Part shown: piece by piece, positions 7,634 to 15,320 of the stretch | Numbering within the stretch: position 1 is the first letter of the stretch | Layout: the number at the start of each line of letters is the position of its first letter | NCBI RefSeq assembly: GCF_000308655.1 | Contig: NZ_BAGC01000071.1 | Coordinates: 1-64,000, forward strand | Origin: Nocardia niigatensis NBRC 100131 | Lineage (GTDB): Bacteria; Actinomycetota; Actinomycetes; Mycobacteriales; Mycobacteriaceae | DNA length: 64,000 bases | Reading direction: 5' to 3' | The notes under the pieces: generated by a model | What the model was told of the DNA's origin: nothing | What the model saw: only the letters and a program-made list of their open reading frames with translations | The model's database searches: none | Translations under genes and position numbers: made by a program

Positions 7634-9043
7634 TCAACGGGCTTGCTGCGCCGGGGCGGGCGGGAACAGCGGGGGCAGCGTGGGGACGATTACGGGCGGG
7701 AGGCCCGGGATGATCGTGATGGTGTTCGGGCCGGCCGTGGTGGCGGGCGGCTCGGTGGTGGTCGTGTAGTTGTGAGGCGCCGGCGCGGCCAGGGATTCGT
7801 TGGTGGCGTCGGTGGTGGTAGGGGACGCCACCGCGGGCTCGGTGGACGGGCGGGTGGTGCTGGCCGGAACCGAACTGGTCACGGCGTCCTGGCGCTGCGA
7901 ATCATGGGTCAGGACTTGGGGTGCCCAGCCCAGGGTGACGCCGATGGCGGCCACCACGACGAGCGCGCCGACGGCGACGCCGGCCAGACTGATCTCACGG
8001 CGACGGCCGGGTTTTTCGGCCGGCCGCAGACTGCCCGGCCAGGGCTGACCCGGGTCCGGGGGCGCGGCGGGCACGGCGTTCTCGCGCGGGGCGGCGGGGA
8101 AGGGCGCGGGCGCGGGCCGGTGCAGGACCGGGCGGGCCAGCATGGCCGCACCGCGGGTGACCACGGTGTCGGGCGCGGCCGGCACGATGACCGGGACACC
8201 CAGCCAGCGCCGCAAAACCCTTGCCACCAGCGGAATCTGGGCGCAGCCACCGAGCAGGGCGACCGCCTGCACGGGCTGCTCGGAACGCAGGATGACATCG
8301 CGCGTCATGCGGGCGGAGGATTCGACGGCCAGCATGATCAGGGCCTCGAAGTTCTCCTGTGACAGCAGCACCAGGCCCTCGGTGGAGGGCAGCGCCACCG
8401 CGCTGCTGCCGGAGAGCTGCTCCTTGGCCTCGCGGCAGAGCTTGTCGAGCGCGGTGAGCCCGGTGTGGTCCGGCGGGTGGGCGATGCGCCCGGAGGCGAT
8501 CTGCTGTTCGCGGATCAGCGCGTCGAGGTAGTCGCCGCTGATATCGCTGGTGCGCTCGCTGAAGCAGACTTGCCGGGTGCCGGTGTCGACCACCGTCACC
8601 GACAGACCGGAGGCGCCCAGGTCGTAGAGCGCGACGGTGCCGAAACCCTGCAACTCACCGGAGTATTCGAGGAATTCCAGCGCCGCTACCACGTCCGGCA
8701 CCAGCTCGTAGTTGGTGAACTGCCGCCGCGCCAGCTCGGCCCGGATGGCCCGCGCGTGGTTCTCGTCCCGATAGGCGATGGCGGTGGCGCTGATCCGCGA
8801 ATCCGCGGCGAGCACGGCCCCGACCGCGTCGGCGACCAGCTCGTCGACCCGGCGTTCCCCGACCGGTACCGCCTGCACGTCGAACGCGTCGGGCGGGCCG
8901 TCGAATCCGCTGCGGGCCCGGCCGTACCGCGGCTGCGGGGGCGCGCCGAAATTCCGGGCGGTCTGCTCGGCGGAATCGCCGGTGAACGGACGTGCGACGC
9001 GAACCGCACCCGCCCCCACCGAAACTCCCAGAACCGAACTCAT
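7634..9043 (-). CDS. Hsp70-like ATPase with membrane anchor and Pro/Thr-rich tail
   Basis: A 469-residue protein with an actin/Hsp70-like nucleotide-binding fold. A degenerate first phosphate loop lies at residues 4-12 (VLGVSVGAG), a second phosphate motif near 158 (ALYDLGASGLSVTVVD) and an adenosine motif near 270 (LLGGCAQIPLVARVL). A single membrane helix (about 345-370) and a Pro/Thr/Ser-rich, presumably extracytoplasmic tail follow. The Hsp70 substrate-binding domain is absent. This architecture recurs in actinobacteria and its role is unknown. The ATG at 9043 gives the family-like start MSSVLGVSVG; the open frame upstream is not family-like. A transmembrane sensor or chaperone-like role is inference. 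Confidence 0.8.
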   Translation of the reverse strand: MSSVLGVSVGAGAVRVARPFTGDSAEQTARNFGAPPQPRYGRARSGFDGPPDAFDVQAVPVGERRVDELVADAVGAVLAADSRISATAIAYRDENHARAIRAELARRQFTNYELVPDVVAALEFLEYSGELQGFGTVALYDLGASGLSVTVVDTGTRQVCFSERTSDISGDYLDALIREQQIASGRIAHPPDHTGLTALDKLCREAKEQLSGSSAVALPSTEGLVLLSQENFEALIMLAVESSARMTRDVILRSEQPVQAVALLGGCAQIPLVARVLRRWLGVPVIVPAAPDTVVTRGAAMLARPVLHRPAPAPFPAAPRENAVPAAPPDPGQPWPGSLRPAEKPGRRREISLAGVAVGALVVVAAIGVTLGWAPQVLTHDSQRQDAVTSSVPASTTRPSTEPAVASPTTTDATNESLAAPAPHNYTTTTEPPATTAGPNTITIIPGLPPVIVPTLPPLFPPAPAQQAR

Positions 9044-9224
9044 CCGCTGCCCATCTCGTTGCGACGCACCTGTCGTCGCCACCTTACGACGTACCGGGCC
9101 ATCCGTACACCCGCGGAACCCGCCCAGCGGGCGGCGTAATAGCGCCATCGGCGACTGTCAAGTGTCCAGGCAGCGACCGAATTCCGCCGAACGCCCGGCC
9201 GAAACCGCTACCCCGTAATGCAAC

Positions 9225-9797
9225 TCACTTCGGCACGGGGAAATTCAGGTAGGCCCGCGACGGCGTCGGCCCGCGCTGACCCTGATATTTCGAGCCCGCC
9301 GCGGCACTGCCGTACGGGTGCTCGGCCGGACTGGTGAGCCGGAAAAGACACAGCTGCCCGATCTTCATCCCCGGCCACAGCGTGATCGGGAGGTTCGCGA
9401 CATTCGACAGCTCCAGCGTGATATGCCCGCTGAATCCGGGATCGATGAAGCCCGCGGTGGAATGCGTCAGCAGGCCCAGGCGGCCCAGGCTGGACTTGCC
9501 TTCCAGGCGACCGGCCAGATCGTCGGGCAGCGAACACACCTCGAGTGTGGAACCGAGCACGAATTCGCCGGGATGCAGCACGAACGGCTCGCCCTCGCCG
9601 GGTTCGACCAGGGTGGTCAGCTCGTCCTGCCGCTGCGCCGGATCGATATGCGTGTAGCGGGTGTTGTTGAACACCCGGAACAGACTGTCCAGCCGCACAT
9701 CGATACTCGACGGCTGCACCAGCTTCTCGTCGAACGGCTCGACCCCGAGACGCCCATTGCCGATTTCCTTGCGGATATCCCGATCACTCAGCAGCAC
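9225..9797 (-). CDS. dcd: dCTP deaminase
   Basis: A 190-residue protein matching dCTP deaminase along its length: MLLSDRDIRKEI at the start, QPSSIDVRLDS near 30, GRLEGKSSLGRLGL near 107 and the catalytic-region sequence STAGFIDPGFSGHITLEL near 120. The mycobacterial homologue is bifunctional and converts dCTP directly to dUMP. The actinobacterial length suggests the same, but I cannot prove it here. The protein acts in cytosolic pyrimidine nucleotide supply for thymidylate. It lies downstream of ctaD on the same strand, separated by a 128-base gap that can fold. Confidence 0.96.
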   Translation of the reverse strand: MLLSDRDIRKEIGNGRLGVEPFDEKLVQPSSIDVRLDSLFRVFNNTRYTHIDPAQRQDELTTLVEPGEGEPFVLHPGEFVLGSTLEVCSLPDDLAGRLEGKSSLGRLGLLTHSTAGFIDPGFSGHITLELSNVANLPITLWPGMKIGQLCLFRLTSPAEHPYGSAAAGSKYQGQRGPTPSRAYLNFPVPK

Positions 9798-9830
9798 CGT
9801 GCCATTTTGCCCTCCGCTTCGCTCCGGGCT

Positions 9831-9923
9831 GTTCGCGGCCCCTGAAGTCTCGTTCTTCCCTCCCTCCGCTCTTCCGCTTCACTCCCCCGCTCCATTTGGT
9901 CCAGAACGAGACGGGCCGCGAAC
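9831..9923 (-). promoter_or_regulatory. Foldable region between ctaD and dcd
   Basis: Two nested inverted repeats occur: an 11-bp outer stem (9831-9841 with 9913-9923) and a 10-bp inner stem (9847-9856 with 9903-9912). A 5-base bulge on one side and a 46-base pyrimidine-rich loop complete it. It starts two bases after the ctaD stop on the minus strand and lies 34 bases before the dcd start. It could be a ctaD terminator or a dcd leader. Confidence 0.55.
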
Positions 9924-9925
9924 TT

Positions 9926-11680
9926 TCAGGGCTCTACCGGCGGGATTTCCGGCTGAGACGTCTCAGTGATCTGCTTGGATCGCCGCAGTCCCCAGGAGGC
10001 GTGGGCTTCGGCTCGCATGCGCGCGACCATGTGCGGGTAATGCAGTTCGAATGCCGGGCGTTCGGAGCGGATGCGCGGCAGTTCGTAGAAGTTGTGCCGG
10101 GGTGGTGGACAGCTGGTGGCCCATTCCAGGGAATTGCCGTAACCCCACGGGTCGTCCACGGTCGCGACCTCGCCGTAGCGGTAGCTCTTGAAGACATTCC
10201 ACACGAACGTCACCATCGAGAATCCGAGGATGAACGAGCCGATGGTGGAAATCGTGTTGAGCGTGGTGAATCCGTCGCTGGGCAGGTAATCGGCGTAGCG
10301 GCGCGGCATGCCCTGGTTCCCCAGCCAGTGCTGCACCAGGAATGTGGTGTGGAATCCCAGGAACGTGGTCCAAAAATGCAGTTTCCCGAGCCGTTCGTCC
10401 AGTAGCCGCCCCGTCATCTTGGGGAACCAGAAGTAGATTCCGGCGAAGGTGGCGAACACGATGGTGCCGAACAGGACGTAATGGAAATGCGCCACAACGA
10501 AATACGTGTCCGACACGTGGAAGTCCAGCGGCGGCGAGGCCAGGATGACGCCCGACAGCCCACCGAACAGGAATGTCACCAGGAAGCCCACGGAGAACAG
10601 CATGGGTGTCTCGAAGGTCAGCTGCCCGCGCCACATGGTGCCGACCCAGTTGAAGAACTTCACCCCCGTGGGCACCGCGATGAGGAACGTCATGAACGAG
10701 AAGAACGGCAGCAGTACCGATCCCGTCGCGTACATGTGATGCGCCCACACCGCGATGGACAGCGCGCCGATGGCCAGGGTGGCGTACACCAGCGTGGTGT
10801 AGCCGAACAGCGGCTTGCGGCTGAACACGGGGAAGATCTCGGTCACGATGCCGAAGAACGGCAGCGCCACGATGTAGACCTCGGGATGCCCGAAATACCA
10901 GAACAGATGCTGGTAGAGGATGGCCCCGCCGGTGGACGGGTCGTAGATGTGCCCGCCCAGGTGCCGGTCCACCTCCAGGCCCATGACCGCCGCGGTGAGG
11001 ATCGGGAACGCCAGCAGCACAAGCACACTCGTGACCAGGATGTTCCAGGTGAAGATGGGCATCCGCCACATGGTCATGCCCGGGCAACGCAGGCAGATGA
11101 CCGTGGTGATCATATTGACGCCGCCCAGGATGGTGCCGACGCCGGACACCGCCACGCCCATGATCCACAGGTCCGCGCCGACGCCCGGCGAGTGCTCGGC
11201 CAGACTGAGCGGGGTGTAGGCGGTCCAGCCGAAGTCGGCCGCGCCGCCCGGGGTGATGAATCCGGCGGTGGCCATGGTCGCGCCGAACAGGTACAGCCAG
11301 TAGCTGAGCGCGTTCAATCGTGGGAAGGCGACATCCGGCGCGCCGATCTGCAGTGGCAGCACCGCATTGGCGAATCCGAACACGATGGGTGTCGCGTAGA
11401 ACAGCAGCATGATGGTGCCATGCATGGTGAACAGCTGATTGAACTGTTCCGGCGTCAGGAACTGCATGCCCGGCCGTGCCAGCTCGGTCCGCATCAGCAG
11501 CGCCATCAGGCCGCCGATCAGGAAGAACGCCATGGCGGTGAACAAATACATGTTCCCGAGCAGCTTCGGATCGGTGGTGGTGATGACCTTCCACAGATAC
11601 GACCCCCTGGGTCCCATCCGGGGTGGAAACGGCCGAACGGGTTCGAGCTCGGGAGCTTCACGAGCGGGCACCGCGGTCAT
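9926..11680 (-). CDS. ctaD: Cytochrome c oxidase subunit I
   Basis: A 584-residue, 12-helix haem-copper oxidase subunit I of the aa3 type. Visible motifs include FTMHGTIMLLFYATP with the low-spin haem histidine, the CuB segment WYFGHPEVYIVALP (H-P-E-V-Y), the HHMYATG pair and the haem-ligand region VAHFHYVLFGT. It reduces oxygen and pumps protons in the cytoplasmic membrane, probably in the bcc-aa3 supercomplex. The ATG at 11680 has an ideal ribosome site (gaggagg) six bases upstream. The gene stands alone, without other cta genes, as is usual in related actinobacteria. Confidence 0.97.
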   Translation of the reverse strand: MTAVPAREAPELEPVRPFPPRMGPRGSYLWKVITTTDPKLLGNMYLFTAMAFFLIGGLMALLMRTELARPGMQFLTPEQFNQLFTMHGTIMLLFYATPIVFGFANAVLPLQIGAPDVAFPRLNALSYWLYLFGATMATAGFITPGGAADFGWTAYTPLSLAEHSPGVGADLWIMGVAVSGVGTILGGVNMITTVICLRCPGMTMWRMPIFTWNILVTSVLVLLAFPILTAAVMGLEVDRHLGGHIYDPSTGGAILYQHLFWYFGHPEVYIVALPFFGIVTEIFPVFSRKPLFGYTTLVYATLAIGALSIAVWAHHMYATGSVLLPFFSFMTFLIAVPTGVKFFNWVGTMWRGQLTFETPMLFSVGFLVTFLFGGLSGVILASPPLDFHVSDTYFVVAHFHYVLFGTIVFATFAGIYFWFPKMTGRLLDERLGKLHFWTTFLGFHTTFLVQHWLGNQGMPRRYADYLPSDGFTTLNTISTIGSFILGFSMVTFVWNVFKSYRYGEVATVDDPWGYGNSLEWATSCPPPRHNFYELPRIRSERPAFELHYPHMVARMRAEAHASWGLRRSKQITETSQPEIPPVEP

Positions 11681-11943
11681 ACGTCCTCCTCGACCGCCGA
11701 GCAGGAGCACCGAGCGCACGCTTCAGTTAACGTTCAGCGCATCCAAACTTCCTGTGGTGGACGGGTTTTCGACCCTGCGGGCCAGTCTACGACCGCCCGT
11801 GGACGGAACTCGGTGCTTCTGCGAAAGAGCTCCGCGACCTTCGGCGCGTCGCGCTCCGACACGGACATGAACGGCGCCGACACCCGAAGAGTTGCACCCG
11901 GCCGGAGGCGGTCTGATAGAGTCGCGAGCGCAAGCAGGACCCT

Positions 11944-12017
11944 GCCGGTGTGGTGTAGTGGCAACACGCTACCTTCCCAAGGTCGAATTGCGGGTTCGAT
12001 TCCCGTCACCGGCTCCA
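11944..12017 (+). tRNA. tRNA-Gly (anticodon CCC)
   Basis: The acceptor arms gccggtg (11944-11950) and caccggc (12007-12013) pair perfectly. The T arm carries GTTCGATTC and the anticodon loop ttcccaa gives anticodon CCC (11976-11978). The discriminator T and an encoded CCA end at 12017. The anticodon stem has one U-C mismatch in my folding. A strong terminator follows immediately. Confidence 0.93.
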
Positions 12018-12018
12018 C

Positions 12019-12052
12019 GAGAAGGCCCCCGTCCACGGACGGGGGCCTTCTC
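12019..12052 (+). terminator. Terminator after tRNA-Gly
   Basis: A perfect 16-base inverted repeat (12019-12034 with 12037-12052) begins one base after the CCA end of the tRNA. It probably ends the tRNA transcript and could also act on the convergent lipoprotein gene. Confidence 0.8.
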
Positions 12053-12089
12053 GCATGTCAGAGCATTATTCTCGCATGTCAGAGCGCTA
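12048..12089. repeat. 21-bp tandem duplication at the lipoprotein stop
   Basis: Two adjacent 21-base units (12048-12068 and 12069-12089) differ at two positions. The first overlaps the right arm of the tRNA terminator. The second contains the lipoprotein stop codon (minus strand). Confidence 0.75.
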
Positions 12090-12491
12090 TTTGATGCACT
12101 CGGTGGCGATCCGCTTGGTCGCCTTGCCCGCCTTGATCAGATCCTCGGTGCCGAGACCGACCTTGGCCGGGTTGGTGCCGTTGGCGCTGTCGATGATCTT
12201 CTGGATGCCGCTGTCGGACAGCCCCTCCTGCAGGTAGACATTGGCGACGCAGTCCGCGGTCTGCTGACTGAGTTTGCCCTTGTCCTGCAGGGCTTTCGAG
12301 ATCTGCTCGGCGGTCAGCGCGCTGCCGCCCGGGCTGGTGGCAGCCCCCGACGAGGTGGTCACGCCCGGCGAAGTGGTCGTCACCGCCTTCGGAACGGAGG
12401 TGGTGACGGGGCTGGCCGATTGCTGGTCATTGCTGCACGCGGACAGCAGCGGTAACGCCAGTAGCGCCACCGCGACGACGGATTTCCGCAT
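12087..12491 (-). CDS. Small secreted lipoprotein, paralogue of 12623-12955
   Basis: A 134-residue protein with a lipoprotein signal peptide (hydrophobic core then the lipobox LLSAC; acylated Cys near residue 19) and a Ser/Thr/Pro linker. A helical domain of about 80 residues follows, with a Cys in TADCVANVYLQEGLSDSGIQKII and another near the C-terminus (ATECIK). Its domain resembles that of the neighbouring lipoprotein, including the two Cys, which may form a disulphide. The ATG at 12491 has a good ribosome site (gggagggat). I know no function for this family. It is expected outside the membrane. Confidence 0.85.
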   Translation of the reverse strand: MRKSVVAVALLALPLLSACSNDQQSASPVTTSVPKAVTTTSPGVTTSSGAATSPGGSALTAEQISKALQDKGKLSQQTADCVANVYLQEGLSDSGIQKIIDSANGTNPAKVGLGTEDLIKAGKATKRIATECIK

Positions 12492-12574
12492 TTGCGATCC
12501 CTCCCGGACGCCGGGCCGGTCCCGGTCGCCTCCGAGAGTGCACCGGCACCCGGAAGTTAACAAGCGGAGGTCGA

Positions 12575-12605
12575 AAATCGCAGGCCGCCAAGGGTCTCGG
12601 CGGCC
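12575..12605 (-). terminator. Terminator between the two lipoprotein genes
   Basis: On the minus strand a 7-bp stem (12599-12605 with 12583-12589) is followed by the T-rich run gattttcg. It lies 18 bases after the stop of the upstream lipoprotein gene, so the two paralogues are probably transcribed separately or with reduced read-through. Confidence 0.6.
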
Positions 12606-12622
12606 ATGACCACGACGCGGTG

Positions 12623-12955
12623 CTACTGCATCGCCTGCATGCAGGCGGTGACGATCTTGGAGGCGGCGGCCTGGGCCTTGTCGGTGTCCTCCTTGCTCAT
12701 GCCGGCCGACTCCATATCCGTGACATTGCCGGACTTGGCGTCGTTCTTGATCATGCGACGCAGCCCGTCCTGCGAAATACCCTGGTCCACGAAGACTTTC
12801 GCGGCGCAGTCGGCGAACTTGGCCTCGAGACCACCCGCCTGCAGCGATTTGGACACATCAGCCTGGGTGACATCGGCGGGCTTGTCGCCGCTGCTGCCGC
12901 ATCCGGCCAGCAGGGGAAGCGCGACGAGCGCGGCGGCCAACAAGGAAATGCGCAC
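12623..12955 (-). CDS. Small secreted lipoprotein, paralogue of 12087-12491
   Basis: A 110-residue lipoprotein with signal peptide VRISLLAAALVALPLLAGC (lipobox LLAGC, acylated Cys near residue 19). A short helical domain carries ADCAAKVFVDQGISQDGLRRMI and a C-terminal Cys (IVTACMQ). It lines up with its neighbour over the AxC...V...Q(E/D)G(L/I)S..G...(M)I pattern, which suggests tandem duplication. The start is the GTG at 12955; longer open frames upstream lack a ribosome site and add basic residues before the signal. The function is unknown. Confidence 0.83.
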   Translation of the reverse strand: MRISLLAAALVALPLLAGCGSSGDKPADVTQADVSKSLQAGGLEAKFADCAAKVFVDQGISQDGLRRMIKNDAKSGNVTDMESAGMSKEDTDKAQAAASKIVTACMQAMQ

Positions 12956-13005
12956 TGGTGCCTCTACTCTCGAGGTTCGATGGGAAAGTTGCCGCAGGCA
13001 CCCTC

Positions 13006-13302
13006 TCACAAATCCATGGCGGCGCGCAGCGCTGTGTCGATTCGTTCCGCGGTTTCGGTGTCGACTTCGGCGACGCGCCGCTCCAACCAGCCGCGATAGA
13101 TGCGGCCCAGATTGCCGGCGTGCACCCAGCCGTGGCCGGGAATGGGCACGGCCAGGATGTCCTGGGGATCCTCGGCCTCGACCTCGGCGGCGATCAGCCA
13201 GGGGCGCGGCGACTCGTTGATGCCGTCGCTCGAGATGAGGATGATGGTGCGGGTTCGGGTGGTGCCGTGCGGGTGGTAGACCCAGAGTTCACCCCTGCGC
13301 AC
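13006..13302 (-). CDS. MazF/PemK-like toxin
   Basis: A 98-residue protein starting MRRGELWVYHP, the typical MazF/PemK opening (RGE(I/L)W). A central strand, RTIILISSDGINES, corresponds to the conserved R-P-x-(L/V)-x-(L/V)-S-x-D segment. MazF-type toxins cut mRNA at short sequences. The expected TRP near residue 18 reads RTR, so activity is not certain. The GTG start at 13302 lies inside the 3' end of the upstream antitoxin gene (14-base overlap), the usual arrangement for a co-translated toxin-antitoxin pair. Confidence 0.78.
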   Translation of the reverse strand: MRRGELWVYHPHGTTRTRTIILISSDGINESPRPWLIAAEVEAEDPQDILAVPIPGHGWVHAGNLGRIYRGWLERRVAEVDTETAERIDTALRAAMDL

Positions 13303-13513
13303 GCAGCTCCTTCTCAGCGGCGAGTTTTTCCGCCTCGTCGGCCGCGGCGAGTTCGACCGGGTCCGGCACCGGGCCGCAACCCAGCCGCACGGCTTCGCGG
13401 CGAGCGGCGCGGGAGATCCACGCCGACGGCGACATGCCCGCGCGGGCGGCGGCGTCCTGTGCATACGACCAGGCCGCCTCGTCCAGCGACAGGGTCACTT
13501 TCCGGGTTGCCAT
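13289..13513 (-). CDS. MazE-like antitoxin
   Basis: A 74-residue protein starting MATRKVTLSLDEAAW, a ribbon-helix-helix-like N-terminus, followed by acidic helices rich in Ala and Glu that would wrap the toxin. It precedes and overlaps the MazF-like gene, in antitoxin-first order. An AT-richer stretch upstream (13511-13535) probably holds the promoter, and such antitoxins commonly repress their own operon. I see no clear palindromic operator. Confidence 0.78.
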   Translation of the reverse strand: MATRKVTLSLDEAAWSYAQDAAARAGMSPSAWISRAARREAVRLGCGPVPDPVELAAADEAEKLAAEKELRAQG

Positions 13514-13616
13514 ACCTTTTATCGTACCGCCGGAGACGAATTTTCCGTCCTGTTGGCGACGTGTCAACGACGGTAGGGTGAGGCCGGCAGAGACCAGGTC
13601 AAGGGGAGAGTCACGC

Positions 13617-14396
13617 ATGACGAAGTTGAACCACCACCGGACCGGCAGCGGCGACCCCCTCGTGCTGGTGCACGGGGTCGGCAGCCACTGGCAGGTGTGG
13701 GAGCCGATCATCGGCACCCTGGCCGAATCCTTCGACGTGATCGCGGTGGACCTGCCCGGATTCGGCGACACCGCCCCGCTCGCGCACACCACCGTCTCCA
13801 CCCTCTCCGACGCCCTGGCCGAATTCCTCGCCGCCGAGGGCATCGAGAATCCGCATCTGGCAGGCAATTCCATGGGCGGCGGGATCGTGCTGGACCTGGC
13901 CGCGCGGGGCCTCGCGCGCTCGGTCACCGCCTTCTCCCCCATCGCATTCTGGGACACCTCGGGCCGTGTCTGGTGCCAGCAGGCGCTGGGCCGCGCCAAA
14001 CAGCTCACCAAGGTGCTGCATCCGGCCGTGCCCGCGCTGCTCGGAAACACCGTCGGCCGTTCGGCCTTCCTCGGCCTGGTGTTCGGCAAGCCCTGGGCCA
14101 TCGACGCGCGGGTGGCCGTGGACACCGTCGAGGGCCTGCTCGGCGCGGAAGGTTTCGATGCCGCCCTGGCCTCCTTCACCGACTTCCGGCTGCCCGACCG
14201 CAGCGCCTTCGACGACATCCCGATCACCATCGCCTGGGGCAACCGTGACATTCTGCTCACGTACGCCACCCAGTCCCGGCGGGCCCGCGCGGAACTGCCC
14301 GGCGCGCGGCACGTCACCCTGCGCGGCAGCGGCCACACGCCCTTCTACGACGATCCGGCCGCTTGCGCACGCCTGCTCCTGGACCAGCTCGGATAA
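13617..14396 (+). CDS. Alpha/beta hydrolase
   Basis: A 259-residue alpha/beta hydrolase with the oxyanion segment LVLVHGVGSHWQVW near 15 and the nucleophile elbow AGNSMGG (Ser near 86). An acid-bearing strand, ITIAWGNRDILL, lies near 205 and the catalytic His in GSGHTPFYDDP near 240. No signal peptide is visible, so it is cytosolic. The substrate is unknown; the fold is shared by esterases, C-C hydrolases and lactonases. The ATG at 13617 has a ribosome site (aggggag). The crotonase gene begins ten bases after its stop, suggesting one operon and a shared catabolic route. Confidence 0.88.
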   Translation: MTKLNHHRTGSGDPLVLVHGVGSHWQVWEPIIGTLAESFDVIAVDLPGFGDTAPLAHTTVSTLSDALAEFLAAEGIENPHLAGNSMGGGIVLDLAARGLARSVTAFSPIAFWDTSGRVWCQQALGRAKQLTKVLHPAVPALLGNTVGRSAFLGLVFGKPWAIDARVAVDTVEGLLGAEGFDAALASFTDFRLPDRSAFDDIPITIAWGNRDILLTYATQSRRARAELPGARHVTLRGSGHTPFYDDPAACARLLLDQLG

Positions 14397-14405
14397 GGAA
14401 AAACC

Positions 14406-15164
14406 GTGAGCCACAACGTTTCCCTCACCTTCGAAGGCGACCGGGCGTACGTGGCCCTAGATCGCCCGGACAAGCACAACGGCCTCACCATCGACATGTT
14501 GAACGAGCTGGTCCGGGTCGCCGGCGTCATCGGCAAGCGCTCCGACATCCGCGCGGTCATCCTGTCCGGCAACGGCCCCAGCTTCAGCTCCGGCCTGGAC
14601 ATCGCCAAGGCCATGGGCAATCCGATCGCCGTCGTGCGCAACTTCATCCCGCTGCCGTGGCTGGGCACCAACACCTTCCAGGAGGCGTGCTGGGCGTGGC
14701 GGCGGCTGCCGCAGCCGGTGATCGCCGTGGTGCACGGACGCTGCTACGGCGGCGGCCTGCAGATCGCGCTGGCCGCCGATTTCCGTTTCGTGACACCTGA
14801 TTCGGAATTCGCGGTGATGGAGGCCAGGCACGGCCTGATCCCGGACATGACCGGCGCGGCCACCCTGTCACGGCTCGTCGGCCTCGATCAGGCACTGCTG
14901 CTCACCATGACGGCCGACCCGGTCGACGCCGCCTACGCCGAGCGCATCGGATTGGTGACCGAGGTGACCGCCGACCCGCGCGCGGCCGCTGAGAAACTGG
15001 CCGACCGCATCGCGACGCGCTCCCCGCAGGCGGTGGCGAGCGCCAAGAGACTGTTCGACCGATCCTGGCACTCGTCGGTGCGCCGGACCCTGGCCGTGGA
15101 ACGCGCCACGCAGCTGCCGCTGATCCTGAGGCAGGCCCTCGACCGTGGTAGGAATAAAAAGTAA
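14406..15164 (+). CDS. Crotonase-family protein, possible dienoyl-CoA isomerase
   Basis: A 252-residue crotonase. Oxyanion-hole segments are FSSGLDIAKAM near 60 and GRCYGGGLQIALAADFRF near 115. The acid/base region reads EARHGLIPDMTGAATLSRL. Compared with hydratases (GxIPGAGGTQRL), an Asp follows IP. The Glu and Asp spacing resembles the pair used by delta3,5-delta2,4-dienoyl-CoA isomerases. An isomerase in unsaturated fatty-acid breakdown is therefore plausible, with hydratase as the alternative. The GTG start has a purine-rich ribosome site (ataaggaaa). It lies 10 bases after the hydrolase gene. Confidence 0.87.
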   Translation: MSHNVSLTFEGDRAYVALDRPDKHNGLTIDMLNELVRVAGVIGKRSDIRAVILSGNGPSFSSGLDIAKAMGNPIAVVRNFIPLPWLGTNTFQEACWAWRRLPQPVIAVVHGRCYGGGLQIALAADFRFVTPDSEFAVMEARHGLIPDMTGAATLSRLVGLDQALLLTMTADPVDAAYAERIGLVTEVTADPRAAAEKLADRIATRSPQAVASAKRLFDRSWHSSVRRTLAVERATQLPLILRQALDRGRNKK

Positions 15165-15320
15165 GCCAATTCACGGCAAATAATGCGGTTTGCAAGCCCC
15201 GATTTTCGGGTATCGCTGTTAGCATTTTCACACTTTGCCAACGAGTCGAACGCATTGTGCGGCCCGTCACATACGGTGTGGTCCGCGCATTATTCGGCGA
15301 GACCCGGAGGAAGCACCGCA

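Noticed and set aside
11734..12036. A 100-codon minus-strand frame across the tRNA-Gly region
   Set aside because: Its middle is the translation of the antisense tRNA (the well-known spurious GIEP-x-RPWEG-type peptide), so it is not a gene.
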